A stretch of DNA of 64,000 bases, taken from assembly GCF_023156285.1 (NCBI RefSeq), contig NZ_JAKZAJ010000005.1:124001-188000 (forward strand). Reading direction: 5' to 3'. The position numbers were made by a program, and so were the translations under genes. This stretch comes from Marinobacter koreensis. Its GTDB lineage: Bacteria; Pseudomonadota; Gammaproteobacteria; Pseudomonadales; Oleiphilaceae. The notes beneath the pieces were generated by a model that had not been told where the DNA came from, made no database searches, and was given only the letters and a program-made list of their open reading frames with translations. Shown here one piece after another: positions 1 to 8,310 of the stretch. How positions within the stretch are numbered: the first letter of the stretch is position 1; every line of letters begins with the position of its first letter.

Positions 1-587
1 CCTCCTGTTATGTGTTCGACGGCCGGAAGCAAAGCGGATACATCACCTCGAATCCGGGGCAGCCCGTCAATGAGCTCGGAAACTGGCAGTGGGAGTGCGA
101 GCAGGCGCTTCGATCGCTCCTGCCGCGACACATCATCCTGAGAACCGGCTGGAGCCTGTCCCGCTTCATCCGGAAGATCCGTGCCAACACGTCCTCCGGA
201 CAGGTTCTGACCTTGCCCGGTCGTTGCCGGGGGCAGCCCGTTACCGTCAAGGATCTCGCCCGGGTGATGACGGCTGTCATCCTGCAGCTCGACTGTGGAG
301 CCGAAGTCTGGGGCACATACCAGTATGCGGGGGCCGAGGAAATCAACCTCTATGAACTGGGGCTCGCCATTGCGGGCTTACCAGGTATTCCCGAAGACCT
401 GAAGGTTGTAGACGATATGCCGGAATGGGGCCATCTGGAGCCTGCGAATACCACGATGATCTGTACCAAGATACGGAACACCTTCGGTATCAAGCAGGTT
501 CCCTGGAGATCAGGGCTGGTTGAAGAGTTGGCCAGCGTAAAGGACGTGGAGAGTGGCCACCACGCGGAAGAGCCGGCGGCCCCGTAG
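1..587 (+). CDS. RmlD-like sugar-nucleotide reductase, 5' end cut by window
   Basis: The reading frame is open from the first complete codon (base 3), so the start lies upstream; about 194 C-terminal residues are present against roughly 290 in the family. The YVFDG segment near the left edge and the YxYAGxxEIxLYELGxAIAG segment resemble dTDP-4-dehydrorhamnose reductases (RmlD, extended SDR family), which act on a sugar nucleotide with NAD(P)H in the cytoplasm. The usual active-site stretch, an N-x-Y-G-x-S-K-like segment after VFDG, reads N-E-L-G-N-W-Q here, so both the catalytic Tyr and Lys appear replaced. The protein may therefore bind but not reduce a sugar nucleotide. The family call is moderately sure; the substrate is unknown. 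An in-frame GTG at base 12 is inside the conserved motif and is not a start. Confidence 0.6.
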   Translation, partial: SCYVFDGRKQSGYITSNPGQPVNELGNWQWECEQALRSLLPRHIILRTGWSLSRFIRKIRANTSSGQVLTLPGRCRGQPVTVKDLARVMTAVILQLDCGAEVWGTYQYAGAEEINLYELGLAIAGLPGIPEDLKVVDDMPEWGHLEPANTTMICTKIRNTFGIKQVPWRSGLVEELASVKDVESGHHAEEPAAP

Positions 588-614
588 AGACGGTGCCGCC
601 ATTTCCAGAGAAGG

Positions 615-1361
615 TTAGCAGCCCTGGCGGGCGGAGTCGCGGGTCACCAGCTGGAGTGCTTCTACATCCAAGAGTTCTACTTCCCGGCCTCTGGCACGGA
701 TCAGGCCCTGGTTCTGGAACCGCGTGAACACTCGGCTAACGGTTTCCACCGCAAGGCCGAGGAAATTCGCGATGTCATTTCTGGCCATCGGCAGGCTGAA
801 ATTGGTCGGTGACAACCGGCGCCGCTGGAACCGGCTGGAGAGGGAAAGCAGCAGGGCCGCAATCCGCTCCTCGGCGGTGTTCTTGCTCAGCAGCATGGCC
901 AGTTGATGGCCGTTCTGGATTTCCTGACTCATCAGGTGATACATGTGGTGCTGGAGTTCCGGCAGCTTGCCGGTCAGATCCTCCAGCTTTTCAACCGGAA
1001 ACTCGCAGACACTCGTGCGCTCGAGCGCTTTGGCCGTACACGCGTAGGTACTGCTGCTCATGCTGTCCAGGCCAACCAGTTCGCCCGGCATGAAGAATCC
1101 GGTTACCTGCTCCTCACCACTCTCCGTGATAATCGAGGTTTTTACGGAGCCGCTCTTTACCGCAAAGCAGGAACGGAACGGAGTGCTCTGGTCGAAAATG
1201 TGTTCGCCCCGGTTGAAGATGCGACCCTGTTGCACGATGTCTTCGAGACGGTCGAGCTCATTCTCTTCAATGGCCAGGGGCAAACAGAGGTTGCTCAGGC
1301 TGCATTGATGGCAGGAGGCCTTCAGTGGGGAGTGCTTGTGGATGGGAATAGGTTGCGCCAT
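615..1361 (-). CDS. anr: ANR/FNR oxygen-sensing transcription regulator
   Basis: A Crp/Fnr-family regulator of 248 aa. Cys17, Cys20 and Cys26 near the N-terminus plus Cys118 match the four ligands of the oxygen-labile [4Fe-4S] cluster of FNR/ANR. A cyclic-nucleotide-like beta barrel follows, then a dimer helix and a C-terminal helix-turn-helix (NDIANFLGLAVETVSRVF) with the Glu, Ser and Arg that read TTGAT half sites. It should switch genes between aerobic and anaerobic or denitrifying growth. I start it at ATG 1361 (MAQPIP). A longer frame begins at TTG 1394, but that codon lies inside a perfect FNR box, and the shorter start matches the length of Pseudomonas ANR. It lies downstream of fabB on the same strand and appears to have its own promoter. 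Confidence 0.93.
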   Translation of the reverse strand: MAQPIPIHKHSPLKASCHQCSLSNLCLPLAIEENELDRLEDIVQQGRIFNRGEHIFDQSTPFRSCFAVKSGSVKTSIITESGEEQVTGFFMPGELVGLDSMSSSTYACTAKALERTSVCEFPVEKLEDLTGKLPELQHHMYHLMSQEIQNGHQLAMLLSKNTAEERIAALLLSLSSRFQRRRLSPTNFSLPMARNDIANFLGLAVETVSRVFTRFQNQGLIRARGREVELLDVEALQLVTRDSARQGC

Positions 1362-1380
1362 AGCAGGTACGCCGTCCGGA

Positions 1381-1394
1381 TTGATCCATATCAA
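1381..1394 (-). promoter_or_regulatory. FNR/ANR box upstream of anr
   Basis: TTGATCCATATCAA is an exact TTGAT-N4-ATCAA dyad, the established FNR/ANR operator. Its centre is about 26 nt upstream of the chosen anr ATG. That is too close to the gene for a class II activator site at -41.5 and suggests negative autoregulation over the -10 or start region. Confidence 0.8.
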
Positions 1395-1461
1395 AGTTGT
1401 ACTTTAAAGGCTATGGCGCAGTTTGCCAATAATCAGAAACACTCAATTATCGAAAAAATCA

Positions 1462-2670
1462 TCAGATTTTCTCGAAGATAAGAGAAGCATTTGTCCCGCC
1501 GAAGCCGAAGCTGTTGGACATGACGCAGTCGAGCTCCATATCACGGGCACTTGGCCCCACGATGGGCAGGTCGCTGATCTTCTCATCCACGTCCTGTAGA
1601 TTTGCAGTGCCCGCCGCGAAACCATGTTGGAGCATCAGAAGCGAGTAAATGGCTTCCTGAACCCCGGCCGCGCCGAGAGAGTGGCCGGAGAGGGACTTGG
1701 TCGAGGAAATGGCCGGGATGCTGTCGCCAAAGGTGTTCTTGACCGCGCCCATCTCGGCCACATCCCCCACCGGTGTGCTGGTTCCGTGGGCGTTGATGTA
1801 CTGCACTTTGCCCCGGATGGTCGCCATGGCCTGTTCCATGCAACGTTGAGCGCCTTCGCCGGAGGGAGCGACCATGTCATACCCGTCAGAGGTGGCGCCG
1901 TAGCCGGTAAGCTCCGCGATGATTGTGGCGCCGCGTTTTTTCGCGTGTTCAAGTTCCTCAAGGACCATCATGCCGCCGCCGCCGGCGATTACGAAGCCGT
2001 CACGGCCGCTGTCGAACGGGCGGGAGGCGGTTTCGGGGGCCTCGTTGTATTTGGTGGAAAGGGCGCCCATGGCGTCGAACATCATGGTGAGGCTCCAGTC
2101 CTCCTCCTCGCCACCCCCGGCGAAAACGATGTCCTGCTTACCGGACTGGATCTGTTCCATGGCATGGCCAATACAGTGCGCGCTGGTGGCGCAGGCGGAT
2201 GACATGGAATAGTTCACGCCGCGAATCTTGTAAGCGGTGGCGAGACAGGCGGATACCGTGCTGGTCATGATGCGCGGGACCATATACGGCCCAATGCGTT
2301 TGACGCCTTTTTCCCGCATGATGTCGGTGGCTTCCACCTGGCTTGAGCAGGAAGCACCGCCGGAGCCGGCAATCAGACCGGTGCGATCATTGGAAACCTG
2401 TGATTCGGTCAGCCCTGCCTGGGCAATGGCCTGCTCCATTGACAGATAACCATACATTGCCGCCGGGCCCATGAAGCGCCGGATCTTCCGGTCGATCACG
2501 GTGGTGTCTACATCAGGTGATCCCGCCACCTGACTGCGGAATCCCTTGTCTTTGTAAGTTTCGTTGAAGCGGATGCCGGACTTGCCGTTTTTCAGGCTGT
2601 CCAGAACCTCGTCCAGGGAATTGCCGAGGCAGGAAACAATGCCCATACCAGTGACGACGACCCGTCTCAT
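1462..2670 (-). CDS. fabB: 3-oxoacyl-ACP synthase I (KAS I)
   Basis: FabB elongates acyl-ACP by decarboxylative condensation with malonyl-ACP and is needed for unsaturated fatty acids; it is a cytosolic homodimer. The 402-aa protein shows the nucleophile in SSACATSAH (Cys160), the two active-site histidines in NAHGTSTP and SGHSLGAAG, and the Lys in STKSLSGH. The start at [10 protein letters not shown] is fixed by a strong AGGAGGAAG ribosome-binding site just upstream; the longer frame reaching 2799 is not needed. In many gammaproteobacteria fabA lies next to fabB, but here the upstream gene is divergent and unrelated, so fabA must be elsewhere. A short AT-rich hairpin overlaps the stop codon at about 1456-1473 and may be a weak terminator before anr. 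Confidence 0.95.
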   Translation of the reverse strand: MRRVVVTGMGIVSCLGNSLDEVLDSLKNGKSGIRFNETYKDKGFRSQVAGSPDVDTTVIDRKIRRFMGPAAMYGYLSMEQAIAQAGLTESQVSNDRTGLIAGSGGASCSSQVEATDIMREKGVKRIGPYMVPRIMTSTVSACLATAYKIRGVNYSMSSACATSAHCIGHAMEQIQSGKQDIVFAGGGEEEDWSLTMMFDAMGALSTKYNEAPETASRPFDSGRDGFVIAGGGGMMVLEELEHAKKRGATIIAELTGYGATSDGYDMVAPSGEGAQRCMEQAMATIRGKVQYINAHGTSTPVGDVAEMGAVKNTFGDSIPAISSTKSLSGHSLGAAGVQEAIYSLLMLQHGFAAGTANLQDVDEKISDLPIVGPSARDMELDCVMSNSFGFGGTNASLIFEKI

Positions 2671-2861
2671 GTCTTCCTCCTTTGGGGGCATACCGCTGCG
2701 GCACGCCCTTGCGTTCGATAACAATGTTTCACAGTTTAGGCGGTTTGTCGGCGCAGCGATATTTGACCTTGGTAAGGGGAGGGCAGCCATTACGTACAAG
2801 GCATCCCGGGTCGGCGTTGCTAAACTTCGTCAAAATGACACAACAACAAGGAGATACCCCC

Positions 2862-3392
2862 ATGCGCAGCCTGGAGCAGTTCCTGAACGATTACGGCGAA
2901 AGTCATCGGAATCCCTTCAACCAGTGGGTCCACATTGTCTGTGTCCCCGCCATCCTGATCTCAACGCTGGGCCTGCTGTGGCTGGTGCCTCTGGGACGTT
3001 GGCTGGGCCTGGAGGGAGGCGCTGCGGAATGGGTCAACGGCGCCACACTCCTGGCGGCGTTGTCGGCCATTGTCTATGTCAGGCTGTCGATTGGCGTTCT
3101 GGTTCTGATGGCGGGTTGGTTTGCGCTGTCCGCCTGGGTGATTCAGACCGTGTTGGCGGCCGGTTGGTCTTTGTTGTGGACCAGTCTTGGCGTGTTCGTG
3201 GTCGCCTGGATCATCCAGGTGTATGGCCACAAGGTGGAGGGCAAAAAACCGTCCTTTGTTGAGGATCTGGTTTTTCTGCTGATCGGGCCAATTTTTGTCA
3301 GTGTCGAATTTGCGGCCAAGCTGGGGCTGCCTGTGCCCTATGCCCAGAACCATCGCCAGGATGGTCACGGAGGCCAGCCGCAGGGGCATTGA
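2862..3392 (+). CDS. Mpo1-like (DUF962/YGL010w) membrane protein
   Basis: A 176-aa protein with four or so hydrophobic helices. The N-terminal segment HRNPFNQWVHIVCVP and the C-terminal WIIQVYGHKVEGKKPSFVEDL match the conserved His-containing ends of the DUF962 family. The yeast member Mpo1 is an Fe(II) dioxygenase that shortens 2-hydroxy fatty acids by alpha-oxidation; the bacterial role is inferred only. ATG 2862 follows an AAGGAG site at 2848-2853, spaced 8 nt; an in-frame ATG at 2835 would add nine residues but lacks a site. It is divergent from fabB, a suggestive but unproven link to fatty-acid metabolism. Confidence 0.8.
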   Translation: MRSLEQFLNDYGESHRNPFNQWVHIVCVPAILISTLGLLWLVPLGRWLGLEGGAAEWVNGATLLAALSAIVYVRLSIGVLVLMAGWFALSAWVIQTVLAAGWSLLWTSLGVFVVAWIIQVYGHKVEGKKPSFVEDLVFLLIGPIFVSVEFAAKLGLPVPYAQNHRQDGHGGQPQGH

Positions 3393-3458
3393 GGGTTCGT
3401 TCGTAGCTGTCAGACTGGGGTATGCTGGTGGGCACGAGGAACCGTTGAGGAATTGTGT

Positions 3459-4223
3459 GTGTCCCTCCAGTCGCTACCCCAAGGCAGTCTGTTTGTATGG
3501 CCCGACCACTGGCAGGTGATCGGGCGGCTTTACCCCAACCGTCCGCATCGACACATCAGTGCTTCCTGGCTGGTTGGACTGGATGGCCCGTTCAGGCTGG
3601 AAGTGGATGGCCAATGGCGGGAAAGCCGGGCGGCGATTGTCGCACCGGACGTGGTCCAGGCGCTGGATCCGGGTTCGACCCGCATGTGGTGTGCGCAACT
3701 CGATCCGGACTGCCCTCTCTGGCTGAATCTCAGGTCCGGCCTTCAGCATCGTACTTCCAGCGATATCACGCTGAATCCGGACCACCTGCCGGCGTTGACC
3801 TCGCCCGACTGTAACGAGGCTGCTCAGGCGCTGGTCCGTGCCGTCCAGGCTCTCGGGTTTCCGGCGACCGCCCTGGATCCCCGGGTAATGCAGGTGTGTG
3901 AAGCCCTTCGCAGGGACATGCCGGAAAGGGTGGATGTGGCCGCCTTGGCAGGGCTGGTGGGGTTGTCGGCTTCCCGCCTCTCTCATCTGTTCCGTGAGCA
4001 GGTGGGCGTGCCGTTGCGCCGTTTCCTGCTGCACCTGAAGATCAACCGGGTGCTTGCCGGCTGGGAGCCCGGCAGGTCCATGTCCGAGCTGGCCACCGAG
4101 GCCGGCTTCTACGATCAGCCCCACCTCGTTCGCACGGCCCGGAACATGTTTGATGCCCTGCCGTCCGACTATGTCTCGGGCGGGCGTTTCAGTGTCTGTC
4201 GCTGCGGCCTCGCTTCCCCTTAG
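3459..4223 (+). CDS. AraC-family transcription regulator
   Basis: About 254 aa. The N-terminal half (1-140) looks like a cupin-type ligand domain, with HRHISASWLVGLDGPF and later strands. The C-terminal 100 residues hold the two helix-turn-helix units of AraC/XylS proteins (DVAALAGLVGLSASRLSHLFREQVGVPLRRFL, then SELATEAGFYDQPHLVR). The ligand and target are unknown. I prefer GTG 3459, six nt after GAGGAA (3447-3452); the TTG at 3453 abuts that site. Its 3' end overlaps the convergent ylqF gene by 35 nt. It follows the Mpo1-like gene on the same strand. Confidence 0.82.
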   Translation: MSLQSLPQGSLFVWPDHWQVIGRLYPNRPHRHISASWLVGLDGPFRLEVDGQWRESRAAIVAPDVVQALDPGSTRMWCAQLDPDCPLWLNLRSGLQHRTSSDITLNPDHLPALTSPDCNEAAQALVRAVQALGFPATALDPRVMQVCEALRRDMPERVDVAALAGLVGLSASRLSHLFREQVGVPLRRFLLHLKINRVLAGWEPGRSMSELATEAGFYDQPHLVRTARNMFDALPSDYVSGGRFSVCRCGLASP

Positions 4224-5124
4224 TGGTGCCCCTGGCTTCCTTCTCGGCAGCCTTGCGGGCCTCCTGCTCGGCTGCTTCCCGGGCCTCGGCTTCAACCATG
4301 TCCGGTGTTTCCAGAGAAATGCGGCCCAGTTTGCCGGACCGGAATTCGTTCAACAGAACTTCTGACACCTTGTGCAGGTCGGGCACGCCGCCACGACCAA
4401 AGAAACGGCGTTTTTCGGCGATGGCGTCCATCAGCCCGATGCCATCGTTCGGGAGCGACTCCAGGCCATAGCGGGTACGTACGGCTTCCGGATAGGCTTG
4501 CAGGAGGTAATCCGCCTCAAATAGGGCCACGTCTTCGAAATCCAGCACGGCGCTGCGGATGGCGCCGGTGATCGCCAGGCGATAGCCGCAGGCTTCCGGC
4601 GACAGTTTGGGCCAGAGGAAGCCGGGCGTGTCATACAGCAGGATGTTATCTGGCAGTTTGATCGCCTGCTGAGCGCGGGTCACGGCGGGCTCATTGCCCG
4701 TTTTTGCCACCGGCCGCCCTGCGAGGGTATTGATGATCGTGGACTTGCCCACATTGGGGATGCCCAGAATCATTACCCGCAACGCACTTTTCTGGCGATC
4801 ATGACCCGGCGTCATCTCTTCGGCGAGCCGGAGGATGTCCAGGGCCTCATTACGCTGGTTATGGGTGAGGGTAATGGCGCGCACTCCCCGTTCTTTTTCG
4901 AACCACGCTTGCCATAGTCCGGTAATCTCAGGATCGGCCAGGTCGCGCTTGTTGAGGACCTTGATCAGGGGCGTATCACCCCGAAGGTTCGGAACCAGGG
5001 GATTTTCGCTACTGAAAGGAATGCGGGCGTCCAGGACCTCGATGATCAGGTCCATCTGGGGCATTACCTTTTTGATCTCCTTGCGGGCCTTGTGCATGTG
5101 CCCTGGAAACCAGTTGATTGCCAT
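4189..5124 (-). CDS. ylqF: Circularly permuted ribosome-biogenesis GTPase YlqF/RbgA
   Basis: RbgA/YlqF GTPases act late in large-subunit assembly. The 311-aa protein shows the permuted order typical of the family: G4 NKRD (about residue 58) comes before G1 GIPNVGKST (about 121), followed by G3 DTPG. The N-terminal NWFPGHMHKARKEI is the family signature. The tail after residue 285 is a low-complexity Glu/Ala/Lys/Arg run, likely RNA-binding and disordered. AGGA lies just before ATG 5124. The 3' ends of this gene and the AraC regulator overlap. Confidence 0.92.
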   Translation of the reverse strand: MAINWFPGHMHKARKEIKKVMPQMDLIIEVLDARIPFSSENPLVPNLRGDTPLIKVLNKRDLADPEITGLWQAWFEKERGVRAITLTHNQRNEALDILRLAEEMTPGHDRQKSALRVMILGIPNVGKSTIINTLAGRPVAKTGNEPAVTRAQQAIKLPDNILLYDTPGFLWPKLSPEACGYRLAITGAIRSAVLDFEDVALFEADYLLQAYPEAVRTRYGLESLPNDGIGLMDAIAEKRRFFGRGGVPDLHKVSEVLLNEFRSGKLGRISLETPDMVEAEAREAAEQEARKAAEKEARGTTKGKRGRSDRH

Positions 5125-5364
5125 GTTTCCTGCTCCGGCTGTTGAAACCGCGCCATTATGCAGGGGAATGGATAAAGTTTCACATTTCCCTGAATGCGCT
5201 GGTGTGGCGGAATGTCGTGCCCTCGAATGAGATGTATGTACAAAAAGAAGGGAGATCGGGGTGAAATCCGGGGGCAGGTTGTTTTAGGGTGTAGGACCTG
5301 ACAACTGAGTTAAATGAAACACGGCGGTGGTCTGACAGGCATCGCCATAACTACGGAGATCTTT
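5125..5364. other. Intergenic region between divergent ylqF and the CpxP-like gene
   Basis: About 240 bp hold the two divergent promoters. I see no gene, and no CpxR-type GTAAA direct repeat or other operator I can defend. Confidence 0.4.
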
Positions 5365-5826
5365 ATGAAGCTCGCAAAAATCCTTGGAACTGCTCTTGTG
5401 GCACTGTCTCTGTCTGCGCCGGTTATGGCCCAGGCACCCCAGGGTGGTCAGCCGGACCAGGTGGACCAGTTGGCCAAGATGGTAGGCCTCTCGGAGGATC
5501 AGCAAGCGGACATTCGTGCCATTCTTGATGAGATGCAGACCAAAATCGGCGAGTTGCGCAAGGAAGCCCGCACCATCCAGCAGGAGATGCAGTCACAGAT
5601 CAAGGCCGACTACGACGAATCCGCGATTCGTGACAACGCCGAGAAGCTGGGTGACCTGACCGGTGAAATCGCCGCACTTTCAACGCTGATGCAAGCGAAA
5701 GTGGATGGCATTTTTACCCAGGAGCAGCGTGACGAACTGGACAAGCGCATGAAGCAGATGCAGCAGCAGATGCAACAACAGCGTCAGATGCAGCAGCAGA
5801 TGCAACAGCAGCAGAAGCAGCAGTAA
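5365..5826 (+). CDS. CpxP/Spy-like periplasmic protein with Gln/Met-rich tail
   Basis: A 153-aa exported protein. Residues 1-23 are a Sec signal peptide ending VMAQA. The mature part is all-helical with the LxxxQ spacing of LTXXQ proteins (CpxP, Spy, ZraP), which are periplasmic ATP-independent chaperones or metal-linked stress sensors. The last 27 residues are almost only Gln and Met (MKQMQQQMQQQRQMQQQ...), encoded by a short imperfect repeat of CAG/CAA and ATG codons. Such a tail might bind metal or pack as a coiled coil. ATG 5365 has ACGGAG upstream; the frame open to 5314 is only leader. A hairpin terminator follows. Confidence 0.72.
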   Translation: MKLAKILGTALVALSLSAPVMAQAPQGGQPDQVDQLAKMVGLSEDQQADIRAILDEMQTKIGELRKEARTIQQEMQSQIKADYDESAIRDNAEKLGDLTGEIAALSTLMQAKVDGIFTQEQRDELDKRMKQMQQQMQQQRQMQQQMQQQQKQQ

Positions 5827-5844
5827 GAGCCACTCGCTGCCTGA

Positions 5845-5878
5845 CGAAAAAAGCCGCATTCCGATGCGGCTTTTTTGT
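5845..5878. terminator. Bidirectional rho-independent terminator
   Basis: Stem AAGCCGCAT (5851-5859) pairs with ATGCGGCTT (5864-5872) around a TCCG tetraloop. It has an A run to the left and six T to the right, so it can end both the CpxP-like transcript and the chemoreceptor transcript from the other strand. Confidence 0.92.
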
Positions 5879-5907
5879 ATCTGTGGGTTTGGTGACGTCC
5901 TGACAGC

Positions 5908-7125
5908 TCAGACGGAGACTTTTGCCGATGCTTCCTCGAGGCTGTCGATGAGGTGTTTGAGCCGCCGGCTCATGTCAGCGCTCTCACCCAGCTGGGTGAC
6001 CATGTTCTGGGTGGTTTCCCGGATGCCCTGAACGTTGGCCAGCATCGCATCCGTGCCATCCGTCTGGTCGGCGGACAGGCCTGCGATTTCCTGGTTGGTG
6101 CGGTCAATCCGTCCCACCACTTCATTGATGGCTTCCAGTGCTTTGCGCCCTTCCTCGGATTCGGCAACGCATCGGTCGGCGTCTTCGGAGCTGCCATTCA
6201 TGCGGGTTACCGCAATGTTCATGGCCGACAGAAGGCGATCAATTGTCGTCTGGATCTGTTCAGTCGAATCCTGGACCCGCTGCGCAAGATTACGGACTTC
6301 TTCTGCCACCACGGCGAAGCCGCGCCCCTGCTCGCCGGCGCGGGCAGCTTCAATGGCGGCATTCAGTGCCAGGAGGTTGGTCTGCTCGGCGATGCCTTTG
6401 ATTTCGGCGACCGCCTGGCTGATTTCGTGGCTGTTCTCGGCCAGCGCTTCGACGCTGCCGGCTGAGTCCCGAACCACATCAGCCAGTTTCCGGATGCTGT
6501 CTGCGCTTCTGGCGACGCGCTCACCACCGCCAATCGCGGTCTCCCGGGCTTCATTGGAGAGCGTTTTGGCAATGCCCGCCTGTTCGGCAATGCCCAGGAA
6601 ACTCTGGAGCATGGCTTCGATCATCTCGGCGGACCGGTCGGCTCCGGACTGCTGGCGGGCCAGGTCATCCCGTCGAGCCTCGGCAGCATCGGTCAGTTCC
6701 CGAACCTCCTGGTGCAGACGATCGATGGCCTGTTTCATGCTTTTCACCACCGCCATGGTGCGGTCCTGCATCGCATTGAAGGCCGTCGCCATTTCGCCGA
6801 TTTCGTCGGTAGAGTCGACCGGTGCCCGGGTACTCAGGTTGCCGCTGCCCTGAACCGAAACCATGGTGTCCTTGAGGCGGTTGATGTGACGCTCGATGAA
6901 CGAGATCAGCAGCTGGGATCCGGCCATCTCCAGGGCCATGAGTATCGCGACCACCAGGGCGAACCCGGGTGCGGTATCGACAAAGACGTCTCCAAACGAC
7001 TGACCGCTCCTCTCGGCCATGCTGCCCATGGCATAGAGCACCAACAGGCCAAGTACTGCGAAAACAACAATGTTCAGCAACCAGAATTTGTACTTCAGCC
7101 GAATGTTCCGCAGGAAGGTCAGCAT
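5908..7125 (-). CDS. Methyl-accepting chemotaxis protein with minimal periplasmic part
   Basis: A 405-aa chemoreceptor. Two hydrophobic helices lie at about 15-34 and 54-76 with only some 20 residues between, so there is no normal ligand domain. A HAMP linker (about 76-125) and a cytoplasmic helical hairpin follow, with the signature tip [19 protein letters not shown]. This tip binds CheA and CheW. The signal may come from the membrane, a partner protein or the cytoplasm. No C-terminal CheR-tether pentapeptide is seen. It begins 8 nt after the lipA stop codon, so the two genes are probably cotranscribed, which is an odd pairing. Confidence 0.88.
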   Translation of the reverse strand: MLTFLRNIRLKYKFWLLNIVVFAVLGLLVLYAMGSMAERSGQSFGDVFVDTAPGFALVVAILMALEMAGSQLLISFIERHINRLKDTMVSVQGSGNLSTRAPVDSTDEIGEMATAFNAMQDRTMAVVKSMKQAIDRLHQEVRELTDAAEARRDDLARQQSGADRSAEMIEAMLQSFLGIAEQAGIAKTLSNEARETAIGGGERVARSADSIRKLADVVRDSAGSVEALAENSHEISQAVAEIKGIAEQTNLLALNAAIEAARAGEQGRGFAVVAEEVRNLAQRVQDSTEQIQTTIDRLLSAMNIAVTRMNGSSEDADRCVAESEEGRKALEAINEVVGRIDRTNQEIAGLSADQTDGTDAMLANVQGIRETTQNMVTQLGESADMSRRLKHLIDSLEEASAKVSV

Positions 7126-7133
7126 TGGGTTCC

Positions 7134-8180
7134 TCAGTCGATGGTTTTTACCGGGATCTGCATGGCTGCATCCGTTTGTGGCACATCCGGCACGGCCAGC
7201 CCGAGATTGTTCTTGTCGAAGACCTTGTCGGCCCGATAGCTTGAGCGCACCATGGGCCCGGAGGGCACCTCCATGAAACCTTTCTCCAGACCGATTTCCC
7301 GGTAACGGTTAAACTCTTCCGGGGTCACGTAGCGTTCGACGGGAAGGTGATTGGGCGTCGGGCGCAGGTATTGCCCCAGTGTGAGGATATCCACGCCGAT
7401 GGCCCGCAGGTCGTCCATGGTTTTCAGGATTTCTTCTTCGGTTTCACCGAGGCCCAACATCAGACTGGTTTTGGTGAGCACATCCGGATTGTGTTTCTTC
7501 GCATGCGCCAGAACGCTCAGGGTTTTCTGGTAGCCGGCCCGGGGGTCACGTACACGCTGGGTCAGGCGTTCCACGGTTTCCACGTTCTGGGCGAATACAT
7601 CAAGCCCGGAGTCCACGACCTTTTCCACATCGCTCATCACCGCATCGAAATCCGGTGTCAGGGCCTCGACGGCGACTTCCGGTGTTCTGGCCTTGATGGC
7701 GCTGACGCAGGCGGCGTAGTGGGCAGCGCCACCGTCCGGGAGATCGTCGCGATCCACGGACGTCAGGACGATGTAGCGAAGGCCCATGAGTTCCACGGAT
7801 TTGGCGGTATTCTCGGGCTCCTCGGCGTCGAGCCAGCCTTTCGGGTTGCCGGTGTCCACCGCGCAGAATTTACAGGCGCGAGTGCACACGGAGCCCATCA
7901 CCATGATGGTGGCCGTACCATTGGTCCAGCACTCCCCGATGTTGGGGCAGTGGGACTCCTGGCACACCGTACTGAGCCGGTGCTCGGTGACGTTTCGCTT
8001 TACCGCGTCGTAGCGTTCACCGCCGGGCATGCGGGCTCTGAGCCATTTGGGTTTGCGCTCCGTCGTTCGGCCTTCGGCACTGGAAGAGGAACGTTTGACG
8101 CCGTCCTTGATGGCGGAGAATCCGTGCTCGTTGCGGAACTTGGTGCCACTGGTAATGCGGGGCTTAGCGCTGTCGCTCAT
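7134..8180 (-). CDS. lipA: Lipoyl synthase
   Basis: LipA is a radical SAM enzyme that inserts two sulfurs into octanoyl groups on the lipoyl domains of 2-oxoacid dehydrogenases and the glycine cleavage H protein. The 348-aa protein carries the auxiliary-cluster cysteines Cys73, Cys78 and Cys84 ([12 protein letters not shown]), the radical SAM motif Cys99, Cys103, Cys106 (CTRACKFC), and the C-terminal RSSYRAD serine that ligates the sacrificial cluster. Its length is normal with a somewhat long N-terminal arm. The usual partner lipB is not adjacent. It ends 8 nt before the chemoreceptor gene. Confidence 0.97.
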   Translation of the reverse strand: MSDSAKPRITSGTKFRNEHGFSAIKDGVKRSSSSAEGRTTERKPKWLRARMPGGERYDAVKRNVTEHRLSTVCQESHCPNIGECWTNGTATIMVMGSVCTRACKFCAVDTGNPKGWLDAEEPENTAKSVELMGLRYIVLTSVDRDDLPDGGAAHYAACVSAIKARTPEVAVEALTPDFDAVMSDVEKVVDSGLDVFAQNVETVERLTQRVRDPRAGYQKTLSVLAHAKKHNPDVLTKTSLMLGLGETEEEILKTMDDLRAIGVDILTLGQYLRPTPNHLPVERYVTPEEFNRYREIGLEKGFMEVPSGPMVRSSYRADKVFDKNNLGLAVPDVPQTDAAMQIPVKTID

Positions 8181-8274
8181 TGACCGGAAACTCTCAAATG
8201 AAGGGTATGAAGAACATTTAAGGTTAATCGCCGGCGGGCACAGTTACAAGGCGGGTAAGGGCAATCACGGGGGG

Positions 8275-8302
8275 ATCGGGTACGACCTTGGTCGTACCCG
8301 AT
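8275..8302. repeat. Perfect 28-bp palindrome between metY and lipA
   Basis: Thirteen bases (8275-8287, ATCGGGTACGACC) are followed after TT by their exact complement (8290-8302). It lies 9 bp past the metY stop codon. The RNA hairpin would be very stable, but neither strand has a T run beside it, so it may be a rho-assisted terminator, an mRNA 3' protector, or a DNA-binding site. Confidence 0.7.
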
Positions 8303-8310
8303 TGATCAGT

